Assembly (NCBI RefSeq): GCF_011601265.1
Contig: NZ_JAAOLX010000007.1
Span: 186,001-250,000, forward strand
DNA: 64,000 bases
DNA from: Iodobacter violaceini
GTDB lineage: Bacteria > Pseudomonadota > Gammaproteobacteria > Burkholderiales > Chitinibacteraceae
Direction of reading: 5' to 3'
Shown here: piece after piece, positions 42,893 to 50,683 of the stretch
Position numbering within the stretch: the first letter of the stretch is position 1
Layout of the letters: every line of letters begins with the position of its first letter
The notes under the pieces: generated by a model
Told to the model about the DNA's origin: nothing
The model's input: the letters and a program-made list of their open reading frames with translations, nothing else
Databases searched by the model: none
Program-made: the position numbers and the translations under genes

Positions 42893-44218
42893 ATGGCTAT
42901 ACTTAATCATTGGAAACGACTGAGTCTGCACAGCCGTTTTTATATATTATTTTTATATTGCATTGCAGCCTTTCTGCTATATGGGCATATTGCCCTTAGT
43001 GCAGCAGAAGGTACGGTTACTCTGGATGCTGTAAAACTAAGAATGACCGGCTTGTGCATTGGTATCATTATTACAGGGTTAATACTGATATCAGCACTCA
43101 GCCGCAGCGCCATTCAAGCTATGTCGGATATTTATGAAGGCTTAAACCAGATCAATGATCATCATGATTGGGAAATGCGTTTAAAAGTAAATGGCAATGA
43201 TGAATTCAGCAAACTGGCAGATCAGCTGAATTATCTTTTTGAAAACATGCAGCAACTGGATCAGCGGGTCAAAGCCAAAACAATTCATCTGGAAGAAAGC
43301 AACCAACAACTTCGCGAAGAAATGGATGCCCGCCAGAAAGTAGAATCACAATTAGAAAAAAAGACTCAGGATCAGGCGCAATTAATTGATAATCTTGAAA
43401 CAACAAAAATGCAGCTGGCGCAGGCTGAAAAAATGGCATCCATCGGGCAACTTGCTGCTGGAGTAGCACACGAAATAAATAACCCGCTTGGCTTTATCAG
43501 CTCAAACTTAAACACTTTAAATGAATACAGCAATAAACTAATTGCCGCTCTGGATGAATACAAAAACACAGTAACAATCAATGATGAAGTAAAAATATCA
43601 ATTATTAAAAAACATGATCTTGCTTACATAACAGATGATCTGGCTGCTCTGGTAGCAGAATCAAAAGAAGGGCTGGAAAGAGTCAAAGGCATTGTAAAAG
43701 ATTTAAAGGATTTTTCCCATGTAGATTCTGACGAATGGGCACCTGTGGATATTAACAAATCAATTGACAGTACCATCAACATGGCAAAGAACGAAATAAA
43801 GTATAAAGCAGAAATCATCCTTGAATACTCAGATTTGCCGAGGATAGAAATCATTGGGTCGCAATTTAATCAGGTCATTCTTAATTTACTTGTTAATGCT
43901 GCTCAGGCGATCGAAACATTTGGGAAGATATTAGTCCGCACCCGAATGGCAGATAATAATATTTATGTAGATGTTCGCGATACAGGCAGTGGGATTGCCC
44001 CTGAAAATCTCAACCGGATTTTTGAGCCATTTTTTACAACCAAGCCCGTAGGAAAAGGGACGGGCCTTGGCCTTTCCTTAGCCTTTGGTCTGATGAAAAA
44101 AATGCACGGGGAAATCAGCGTAAAAAGCATTGTAAATAAAGGCAGTTGTTTCACATTAAGAATTCCTATTAATGCAAGAGAGTTAAATAGCCTGAGTGAA
44201 GCTCAGGCCCTTTCTTAA
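42893..44218 (+). CDS. Membrane sensor histidine kinase (two helices, HAMP-like, HisKA-HATPase)
   Basis: 441 aa. Two membrane helices near 17-35 and 52-75 with a short periplasmic loop, a HAMP-like linker, a coiled coil (about 115-175), the H-box 'AAGVAHEINNPLGFISSN' with H193, a lineage-typical insert up to 'GIVKDLKDFSHVD', the N-box 'NQVILNLLVNAAQAI', and G boxes 'DTGSGIAP' and 'GKGTGLGLSLAFG'. It has no receiver domain. Start ATG 42893 follows GGAAAA; a 16-bp repeat around the start suggests an earlier start was displaced. Second gene of the island, 44 bases after the first. Confidence 0.92.
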   Translation: MAILNHWKRLSLHSRFYILFLYCIAAFLLYGHIALSAAEGTVTLDAVKLRMTGLCIGIIITGLILISALSRSAIQAMSDIYEGLNQINDHHDWEMRLKVNGNDEFSKLADQLNYLFENMQQLDQRVKAKTIHLEESNQQLREEMDARQKVESQLEKKTQDQAQLIDNLETTKMQLAQAEKMASIGQLAAGVAHEINNPLGFISSNLNTLNEYSNKLIAALDEYKNTVTINDEVKISIIKKHDLAYITDDLAALVAESKEGLERVKGIVKDLKDFSHVDSDEWAPVDINKSIDSTINMAKNEIKYKAEIILEYSDLPRIEIIGSQFNQVILNLLVNAAQAIETFGKILVRTRMADNNIYVDVRDTGSGIAPENLNRIFEPFFTTKPVGKGTGLGLSLAFGLMKKMHGEISVKSIVNKGSCFTLRIPINARELNSLSEAQALS

Positions 44219-44242
44219 ACTAAATAGATTTTCAAAGGCCAT

Positions 44243-45886
44243 ATGATGAACGCACCTTTTTTTATCAGCAAAATTTGTGCTCATTTTCCATTTCCGGCAT
44301 GGCAGAAAGATGCCTCTTTACACTATATATGGGCCAATGCCGGGTGGTCTGATTTTTCAAAAAACAAATCAGAACAATGGCTGGGCGGCACAGATTTCGA
44401 TTTTTTTGATAAAGAAATTGCACAAAAAATTGAAGATGGTGATCGTTATTGCTTGCAAGCAGGAATTTCTGATGAAGAAATATCCCTGACTAACAGCAAA
44501 GGCCAGGAAAGAATTTTAAAAATACATCGCATGCACTATTACGATGAATCGAACAATCTCAGCGGCATTTCAGCGCTCGCCATCGATATTACCTATAATA
44601 AAGTACTGCTCCGGCAAATGGAAAACATTATATCTGAGGTTGAAATTCAAAGGCATGCCCTGCATAAAAATGCTTTAATCACCATTACCAGGCAAGATGG
44701 CAGCTTTATTTACGCCAGCGAGCCTTTTTGCCTGCTCAGTGGCTATACTCAATCAGAGTTATTGCAGACCAATCGCTTTGATATTGGCTTGATTTATAGT
44801 GCTGAATCTTTGAAATCAATTCAGGCAATACTGCCCTATGAAACACTCAGGTTTGAAACCTGTGCAAAATCCAAAAACGGTGAAGAATACTGGCTGGAAA
44901 CACTTCTGGTTCCAATGATCACAGAAACAGAAAAAAACTATTATGAAATAAGCTGCAATATAACCGCCAGCAAACTCCGTGAAAAACTGCTGGAGAATGA
45001 AGTAAAAGACAGAATTCTCGAAGCTAATACCAACACACTGGCCTTAGAAAAAAGAAATGCAGATCTCATCAGGCTTAATGAGCAAATGAATAATATGCAG
45101 CATAAATTGCTTCAGTCTGAAAAACTGGCATCAATCGGCCAGCTGGCTGCCGGCATCGCACATGAAATTAATAACCCCATCGGTTATGTTGGTTCAAACA
45201 TTAGTGCACTGGATGGCTATTTAAAAGAAATATTCACAATGCAAAGTAAGTATGAGTCATCCTTAGAAAAAAAAAGCATTGAATATATTACATTAGCGGA
45301 AGAAAAAAAATCAATTGATTATGATTTCATAAAAAATGACATCAGCTCTTTAATTATGGAATCAAGGGAGGGTATTAAAAGGGTAAAAGGCATTGTGCAA
45401 AATCTGAAAGAATTCTCCAGAATAGACAGCAACCAGATATGGGAAGAGGCTGACATTCATGCGGGCATAACCAGCACACTAAATATTGTGCAAAACGAAA
45501 TAAAATATAAATCCGAAGTCATTCTGGATTATGGTGAATTACCATTGATTAAATGTGTTATTTCTCAGTTGAATCAGGTTTTTTTAAATATTCTGGTAAA
45601 CGCCAGCCATGCCATTGAAAAACAAGGAAAAATCTTTATCAGTACACGTCAGCAAAACCAGCAGATTTGTATTTCATTCCGGGACAATGGCAAGGGCATT
45701 GCGGCTGAGCATTTAAGTAAAATTTTCGACCCTTTTTTTACCACCAAACCCGTTGGGCAGGGCACTGGCCTGGGCTTATCCCTTTCCTACGGGATTATTC
45801 AGGAGCATCACGGCCGGATTGATGTACACAGCAAACAGGGAGAAGGCACAACCTTCGATATTTGGCTGCCAATACAGCAGGAATGA
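44243..45886 (+). CDS. Cytosolic PAS histidine kinase
   Basis: 547 aa, no membrane helices. A PAS-like region (about 15-120, 'LHYIWANAGWSDF', 'ISALAIDITYNKVLL'), a second PAS/PAC (about 135-250, 'ITRQDGSFIYASEPFC', 'YYEISCNITASKLRE'), a coiled coil, H307 in 'AAGIAHEINNPIGYVGSN', 'GIVQNLKEFSRID', N-box 'NQVFLNILVNASHAI', and G boxes 'DNGKGIAAEHLSKIFDPFF' and 'GQGTGLGLSLSYG'. The catalytic half is closely similar to the preceding kinase and the one at 50683, so these are paralogues. No fused receiver. Third gene of the island. Confidence 0.92.
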   Translation: MMNAPFFISKICAHFPFPAWQKDASLHYIWANAGWSDFSKNKSEQWLGGTDFDFFDKEIAQKIEDGDRYCLQAGISDEEISLTNSKGQERILKIHRMHYYDESNNLSGISALAIDITYNKVLLRQMENIISEVEIQRHALHKNALITITRQDGSFIYASEPFCLLSGYTQSELLQTNRFDIGLIYSAESLKSIQAILPYETLRFETCAKSKNGEEYWLETLLVPMITETEKNYYEISCNITASKLREKLLENEVKDRILEANTNTLALEKRNADLIRLNEQMNNMQHKLLQSEKLASIGQLAAGIAHEINNPIGYVGSNISALDGYLKEIFTMQSKYESSLEKKSIEYITLAEEKKSIDYDFIKNDISSLIMESREGIKRVKGIVQNLKEFSRIDSNQIWEEADIHAGITSTLNIVQNEIKYKSEVILDYGELPLIKCVISQLNQVFLNILVNASHAIEKQGKIFISTRQQNQQICISFRDNGKGIAAEHLSKIFDPFFTTKPVGQGTGLGLSLSYGIIQEHHGRIDVHSKQGEGTTFDIWLPIQQE

Positions 45887-46035
45887 TTTATAAATAATGT
45901 CACGGATAATTGCATGCCTGTTTATTTCTCTGGTCAGCCTGAAAAAATACTCAGATTTAATTGCTGATCAGAATTTTTTTAATCAGATTTTGCTTAATAT
46001 TTTATATTTACCCCGAACTGTGAAGGGATTCAATC

Positions 46036-47355
46036 GTGCCAGAAGCGGATCTTATCGATTACACAGCACCTGCTCTGTGCGAAGAGTTTACCGTGCTATG
46101 CGTCGATGATGAGGCCAATATTCTTGCGTCACTTCGCCGCTTATTGCGCAGATCCGGCTATCAAATTATTACGGCTGAAAGCGGTGCAGCGGCGCTGGTT
46201 ATTCTTGGTCAAGAGAAAATCGATCTGATCATCTCTGATATGCGTATGCCAGAAATGAACGGGGCCGAATTCCTTTCTATTGCGCTTAATTACTGGCCCA
46301 ATATTCCGCGTATTTTACTTACTGGCTATGCAGATATTCATTCAACAATTGATGCCATTAATAAGGCCAGAATCAGCCGCTATATTTCCAAGCCCTGGGA
46401 TGACCAGGAGATGCTGGGTATTGTTGAAGAAGCGCTCACCGTAAAACGGTTGGAAAGAGATAAAAACCAGCTTAATTCACTGATAGGCGAGCAGAATAAA
46501 AAATTACAGGAATTAAATCAGTCACTGGAAGCCCAGGTGAAGGCCCGTACTTATGAATTAGAAGCTGCCATTAGTGAATTGCATGCCATGCATGAAAAAC
46601 TAAAAAAAGGTTTTGTGACATCAGTCAGAGTTTTTGCAAATTTAATAGAAATGCGGGCCAATAATTTATCCGGCCATGCCCGTGTTATTGCCGATTTAAG
46701 CCGGAAAGTAGCAAGGCAATTAAGCCTGACAGAAGCAGAAATACAAGACACATTTATTGCCGCCCTGCTGCACAGCATAGGCAAAATAGGCCTGCCGGAC
46801 TCATTGCTTGCAAAGCCATTTGTTGAAATGACGCTGCAAGAGCGCAATATTTATGCAAATTACCCCGGCAAAGGCCATGCTGCGCTGATGGCACTGGAGC
46901 AGCTGCAAGGCGCTTCTGCCATTATTCGCAGCCAGCATGAGCGCTATGATGGCCTGGGTTACCCCGATAAGCTGGTGGCAGCTGAAATCCCGATAGGCGC
47001 GCGAATCTTAGGCCTGTGCAGTGATTATGAATCTCTTCAGGCCGGTTTTCTTACCGGCAAGCCCATGCTGCAATCTGAGGCCATTAAAAACATCGAAAGC
47101 AGCAGCGGCAAACGTTACGACCCCAGGGTGGTTGAAGCATTTCTTTCCGTGATTGCAAGGCCGGAATACAGCCACGAGCAATTAATCCGCAGTAAAGACC
47201 TTAAACCGCAAATGGTGCTGGCCCGTGATTTGCTTGCCTCCGGCGTGATGCTGCTGGCAAAAGATCATGTTCTGGATGAGCGCCTGATCAGGCAAATTTG
47301 TGCATTTGAAAAAAGTGATCATTCCGCATTAGAAATCTACATTCAGGTGAAATAA
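46036..47355 (+). CDS. Response regulator with degenerate HD-GYP domain
   Basis: 439 aa, GTG start after AAGGG. Receiver at about 15-130 ('LCVDDEANILASLRR', 'IISDMRMPEMNG', 'YISKPWDD'), a coiled coil (about 145-195) and an HD-GYP-like domain (about 200-400). The GYP part is intact ('HERYDGLGYP', residues 301-310), but metal ligands are altered: the HD pair reads H246-S247 ('LLHSIGKIG'), the downstream 'HP..G' His is Tyr ('NYPGKGHAAL'), and the HH pair is Q300-H301. Hydrolysis of c-di-GMP is therefore unlikely; binding or a protein-contact role is plausible. Overlaps the next gene by one base. Confidence 0.9.
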   Translation: MPEADLIDYTAPALCEEFTVLCVDDEANILASLRRLLRRSGYQIITAESGAAALVILGQEKIDLIISDMRMPEMNGAEFLSIALNYWPNIPRILLTGYADIHSTIDAINKARISRYISKPWDDQEMLGIVEEALTVKRLERDKNQLNSLIGEQNKKLQELNQSLEAQVKARTYELEAAISELHAMHEKLKKGFVTSVRVFANLIEMRANNLSGHARVIADLSRKVARQLSLTEAEIQDTFIAALLHSIGKIGLPDSLLAKPFVEMTLQERNIYANYPGKGHAALMALEQLQGASAIIRSQHERYDGLGYPDKLVAAEIPIGARILGLCSDYESLQAGFLTGKPMLQSEAIKNIESSSGKRYDPRVVEAFLSVIARPEYSHEQLIRSKDLKPQMVLARDLLASGVMLLAKDHVLDERLIRQICAFEKSDHSALEIYIQVK

Positions 47356-47876
47356 TGTCCCGGATACTGATAGTTGACGATGAAGCAAATATTCTTTCTG
47401 CTTTAAAACGCACGCTCAATGCCAAAGATGAATTTGACGGCACATCCCCAGGCTATGAAATTGATACCTATACCGATGCCAGAGCCGCCCTTGTTGCCAG
47501 TGAAGAAAAGTCTTTTGATTTAGTGATCTCTGATTACCGGATGCCCGAACTGGATGGTGTGGCTTTTTTAACGGATTTTCGCTATCGCCAGCCCGATTGC
47601 ATACGCATTATTTTATCGGGAATGACTGATTTAGCCGGTTTGGTCCTGGCCATTAATGAAGTGGAGATTTACCGCTTTATCAGTAAGCCATGGAATGATT
47701 TTGAATTACGCTCTGCCGTTGCAGGCGCGCTGCGTTTTCAAAAACTGGCCATTGAAAACCAGCAGCTGGCTGATGAGCTGCGAAAAATCCGCAGTGAATC
47801 GCATAAACACAGCCTTACGCAAGTGAACTGGGGGCCGGATGGCTCTGTGCTTTTAGATGATGATGAAACGAGTTAA
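47355..47876 (+). CDS. Single-domain response regulator with C-terminal tail
   Basis: 173 aa. Receiver domain with 'ILIVDDEANILSALKRTL', phosphoacceptor Asp in 'LVISDYRMPELDGV', the switch Ser/Thr region 'IILSGMTDLAGL' and Lys in 'FISKPWNDFEL', then a helical tail of about 45 residues ending in an acidic cluster 'LDDDETS'. No DNA-binding or enzymatic output, so it could be a CheY-like carrier or a shuttle in a relay. An insert near 'DEFDGTSPGYEID' lengthens the first helix-strand turn. Coupled to the preceding gene by TAATG. Confidence 0.9.
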   Translation: MSRILIVDDEANILSALKRTLNAKDEFDGTSPGYEIDTYTDARAALVASEEKSFDLVISDYRMPELDGVAFLTDFRYRQPDCIRIILSGMTDLAGLVLAINEVEIYRFISKPWNDFELRSAVAGALRFQKLAIENQQLADELRKIRSESHKHSLTQVNWGPDGSVLLDDDETS

Positions 47877-48006
47877 GCCAAAAAACGCTTTGTCATTTAT
47901 TACATTTTTTTCTTAAAAATCATATTGTTATATTCGTTTTCTGGATTAAAGCCGCCAAAATGCGTAGAATGCTGCAATTCATATACTTTTGCAGAGATCC
48001 GTCACC

Positions 48007-48612
48007 ATGATGAAGCTGTATTCCGGTACATCCTGCCCGTTTAGCCACCGCTGCCGCATTGTCTTGTTTGAAAAGGGCATGGATTTCGAAATCATCGACG
48101 TCGATGTTCACAGCAAGCCAGAAGATTTAGCAGTGATGAATCCATACAATGAAGTGCCAGTATTGATTGAGCGCGACCTGACATTGTATGAATCAAACAT
48201 CATTAACGAGTATATCGACGAGCGTTTCCCGCACCCGCAGCTGATGCCAGCGGATCCTGTGATGCGCGCCCGTGCCCGTCTGATGTTGTTTAACTTCGAA
48301 CGCGAGCTGTTTATCCACGTTAAAACACTGGAAACCAGCGGCACAACCAAGAAAGAAATGGAAAAGGCCCGCGCAACCATCCGCGATAACCTGACCCAAA
48401 TCGCACCTTTGTTTGCCAAGCAAAAATTCATGCTGGGCGAAGAGTTCTCCATGCTGGATGTAGCCATTGCTCCACTGATCTGGCGCTTTGAGCACTACGG
48501 CATCGAAGTAACCAAGGCACTTGCGCCAATTATGAAATACGGCGAGCGTCTGTTCAGCCGTCAGGCCTTTATTGATTCGCTGACAGCAAACGAAAAAGCG
48601 ATGCGTAAGTAA
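48007..48612 (+). CDS. sspA: Stringent starvation protein A (GST-fold)
   Basis: 201 aa from ATG 48007. Glutathione-S-transferase fold: N-terminal thioredoxin-like part 'MKLYSGTSCPFSHRCRIVL', cis-Pro region 'NEVPVLIERDLTLYESNII', and all-helical C-terminal half. SspA binds RNA polymerase and alters transcription in stationary phase and starvation. In related genomes it follows petC directly; here its own AT-rich promoter region (47880-48000) separates it from the signalling island. sspB follows. Confidence 0.94.
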   Translation: MMKLYSGTSCPFSHRCRIVLFEKGMDFEIIDVDVHSKPEDLAVMNPYNEVPVLIERDLTLYESNIINEYIDERFPHPQLMPADPVMRARARLMLFNFERELFIHVKTLETSGTTKKEMEKARATIRDNLTQIAPLFAKQKFMLGEEFSMLDVAIAPLIWRFEHYGIEVTKALAPIMKYGERLFSRQAFIDSLTANEKAMRK

Positions 48613-48696
48613 ATTGCAGGCATAGAGGGAATCGTGAGTGAGCACTTACATCATCCCGCTCACCATTCCCCACTCTCCAGTCACCAAGGACAAACT

Positions 48697-49098
48697 ATGC
48701 AAACCGTATCCACCAAGCCTTATTTAATTCGTGCTCTGCATGAATGGTGCTCGGACCATGGCTACACGCCTTATCTGGTTGTGCGTGTGATGGGCAAGCT
48801 GCAAGTACCGATGGAGCACGTTAAAAACAACGAAATTGTGCTGGATATCAGCTATAACGCCACGCACAATCTCAGCATTGGTAACGACTACATCAGCTTT
48901 TCTGCGCGCTTCAGCGGTGTTTCCAGAGAAATCATGGTACCCGTTGGCTGTGTGGTTTCTATCTTTTCGCGTGAAAACGGAGAAGGGATGGGCTTTGAAT
49001 ACGAAGGCCCGAATGAAGCAGCAGAAACAACGGACGAAGGCCCGGATGACACCCCGCCCCGCCCTACAGGCAAGCCACAGCTGCGAGTGGTTAAGTAA
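48697..49098 (+). CDS. sspB: ClpXP protease specificity-enhancing factor SspB
   Basis: 133 aa from ATG 48697 (AAGGA upstream). The substrate-binding domain is clear: 'KPYLIRALHEWCSDHGYTPY', 'VPMEHVKNNEIVLDIS', 'FSARFSGVSREIMVPVGCVV'. An acidic flexible linker leads to the basic tail 'KPQLRVVK', the ClpX-docking motif. It hands ssrA-tagged proteins to ClpXP. Followed by a strong hairpin terminator. Confidence 0.96.
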   Translation: MQTVSTKPYLIRALHEWCSDHGYTPYLVVRVMGKLQVPMEHVKNNEIVLDISYNATHNLSIGNDYISFSARFSGVSREIMVPVGCVVSIFSRENGEGMGFEYEGPNEAAETTDEGPDDTPPRPTGKPQLRVVK

Positions 49099-49129
49099 AA
49101 AAATCCCACCCCTGCGGTGGGATTTTTTA
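49098..49129 (+). terminator. Rho-independent terminator after sspB
   Basis: AAATCCCACC and GGTGGGATTT form the stem with A and T runs outside. Confidence 0.88.
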
Positions 49130-49318
49130 TACCTGCCAGCGGTAAACAGCACCCGCCTGCGATTCACCAAATAAGCCCCCATCTGCGGTGTACATCTGCC
49201 CGTTTCAAACTACACTCATTTTATCTTCTTATTGCATTTCATTAATCTTGATTCAGGCTGGCTGCTTGCTGACTATTGAATCATATGGTCTCCGGCCACT
49301 CATCGCAAAGGGCACCTG

Positions 49319-49618
49319 ATGTTTATTGCCGTCAGCCGCTTTACCGTAGCCAATAACACCCATGATGCTGTTGCTGAAGCCTTTCTGCAGCGGCCCCGTC
49401 TGGCAGATGACAGCGAAGGATTTATCAGGATGGAGGTGTGGAATCCCGAGTCAGATCCTAAGCAATTTATGCTGATCACCTGGTGGAAAAATGCCGAAAG
49501 CTTTCACAGCTGGCACCACAGCCACAACTACCGGCAATCCCATCAGGGCATCCCCAAAAACCTGAAGCTGATTCCAAATACAACACGCATCGAGTACTAC
49601 AGCTTTCTCTGTGATTAA
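49319..49618 (+). CDS. Antibiotic biosynthesis monooxygenase (ABM) domain protein
   Basis: 99 aa, a single ABM-type ferredoxin-like domain: 'MFIAVSRFTVANNTHDAVAE', 'GFIRMEVWNPESDPKQFMLI', 'TWWKNAESFHSWHHSHNY'. The group includes small oxygenases and IsdG-like haem-degrading enzymes; the conserved Asn, Trp and His positions fit, but the substrate is unknown. ATG 49319 follows AAGGG. It lies 21 bases upstream of the cobalamin-domain gene and is probably cotranscribed, suggesting a link between the enzyme and that sensor. Confidence 0.82.
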   Translation: MFIAVSRFTVANNTHDAVAEAFLQRPRLADDSEGFIRMEVWNPESDPKQFMLITWWKNAESFHSWHHSHNYRQSHQGIPKNLKLIPNTTRIEYYSFLCD

Positions 49619-49639
49619 AGCGTGTGCATAAGGAGAACC

Positions 49640-50683
49640 ATGATGCCCATTCTTAGTGAGATCCTCCTTGAGCACAGCAATGCAGCGGCAGACTATGCCA
49701 CCACCCGAATTTATGCCTCCCACCCTGATCTGCAACATCGCTTTGGCGAGCAGGGAAAACGCAGCTGCCGGGCCGATATTGCACTGCATATCTCATTCTT
49801 AACCGGTGCTTTGAGCAGCGGTAACAGCAGGCCCTTTACTGAATACATCTGCTGGCTAGACAGCGTGCTGGCTGCGCGCAATGTGCCCGGCAGCTCGCTT
49901 GCAGAATCGCTGCACTGGCTGGCAGACTATTTTGAACACAAACTCACCCCCATTGACCACGCCATTGTTTCAGGCATTTTCAACGATGCCAGCAACGCTC
50001 TTTCTGCTGCCAGAGTATCAGCACAGATTCCCGCATTTATGCAGTGCCTGCCTGTGCCTCACCATTCTGCTGACTTACTTACATGCAAACTGGCAGCAGG
50101 AAATATTCGTGAAGTCCATGAGCTGCTGCAGCAAGCCCGCCTGGATGGAGCCGGGTATATATATATTGCGACCCACCTCTTACAACCCGCGATGTATCAG
50201 ATTGGCCAGATGTGGCAACAAAACCTAATTAGCGTTGCCCAGGAACACCTGGCGACCACCATTGTGCAAAATGAGCTGGCCTGTCTGTATGGCCTTGCGG
50301 AATTCTCCCCCCCCAATGGAAAACGAGCCTTATTTGCCTGCGCAGAAGGCAATATGCACTCAATCGGGATACGGATGGTGGCTGATTCATTCGAGCTGGC
50401 AGGCTGGCAGGTACAACAGCTGGGAGCAAATCTGCCCATAACGGCTTTGCTCTCACAGATTTCAGCATGGCAGCCGGAGCTGGTTGGCTTATCGGTTTCT
50501 CAAGCCCAGCATTTAGATGCCCTGAGGCGGACGATTGAAGCGATTCACGGGGAGTTTGGTGAGCATCGCCCGCAGATCATGATAGGAGGGCTTTGCACCA
50601 ACGCACTAAGCGAAATGTGGCGAATGCTGAAGGCCGACAGCTGGTCGCCTTCAGCAGATCTTACTCAGATAGTAACAAGCTGA
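49640..50683 (+). CDS. Cobalamin (B12)-binding domain protein
   Basis: 347 aa from ATG 49640 (AAGGAGA). About 1-130 is a helical domain of unknown type; about 140-215 is the helical B12-binding-2 cap ('REVHELLQQARLDGAGYIYI', 'IGQMWQQNLISVAQEHLAT'); 215-340 is the Rossmann-like B12 domain with E236-G-N-M-H240-S-I-G243, the usual cobalt-ligating H in D/E-x-H-x-x-G context, then 'LVGLSVSQAQHLDALR' and 'MIGGLCTN'. This two-part module resembles MerR-type CarH and B12-dependent photosensors, but without a DNA-binding domain. Overlaps the next kinase by one base (TGATG). Confidence 0.9.
   Translation: MMPILSEILLEHSNAAADYATTRIYASHPDLQHRFGEQGKRSCRADIALHISFLTGALSSGNSRPFTEYICWLDSVLAARNVPGSSLAESLHWLADYFEHKLTPIDHAIVSGIFNDASNALSAARVSAQIPAFMQCLPVPHHSADLLTCKLAAGNIREVHELLQQARLDGAGYIYIATHLLQPAMYQIGQMWQQNLISVAQEHLATTIVQNELACLYGLAEFSPPNGKRALFACAEGNMHSIGIRMVADSFELAGWQVQQLGANLPITALLSQISAWQPELVGLSVSQAQHLDALRRTIEAIHGEFGEHRPQIMIGGLCTNALSEMWRMLKADSWSPSADLTQIVTS

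Noticed and set aside
45897-46109. Small rightward frame of 70 codons between the second kinase and the HD-GYP gene
   Set aside because: No ribosome site, AT-rich noncoding look, and its second half overlaps the HD-GYP gene in another frame.
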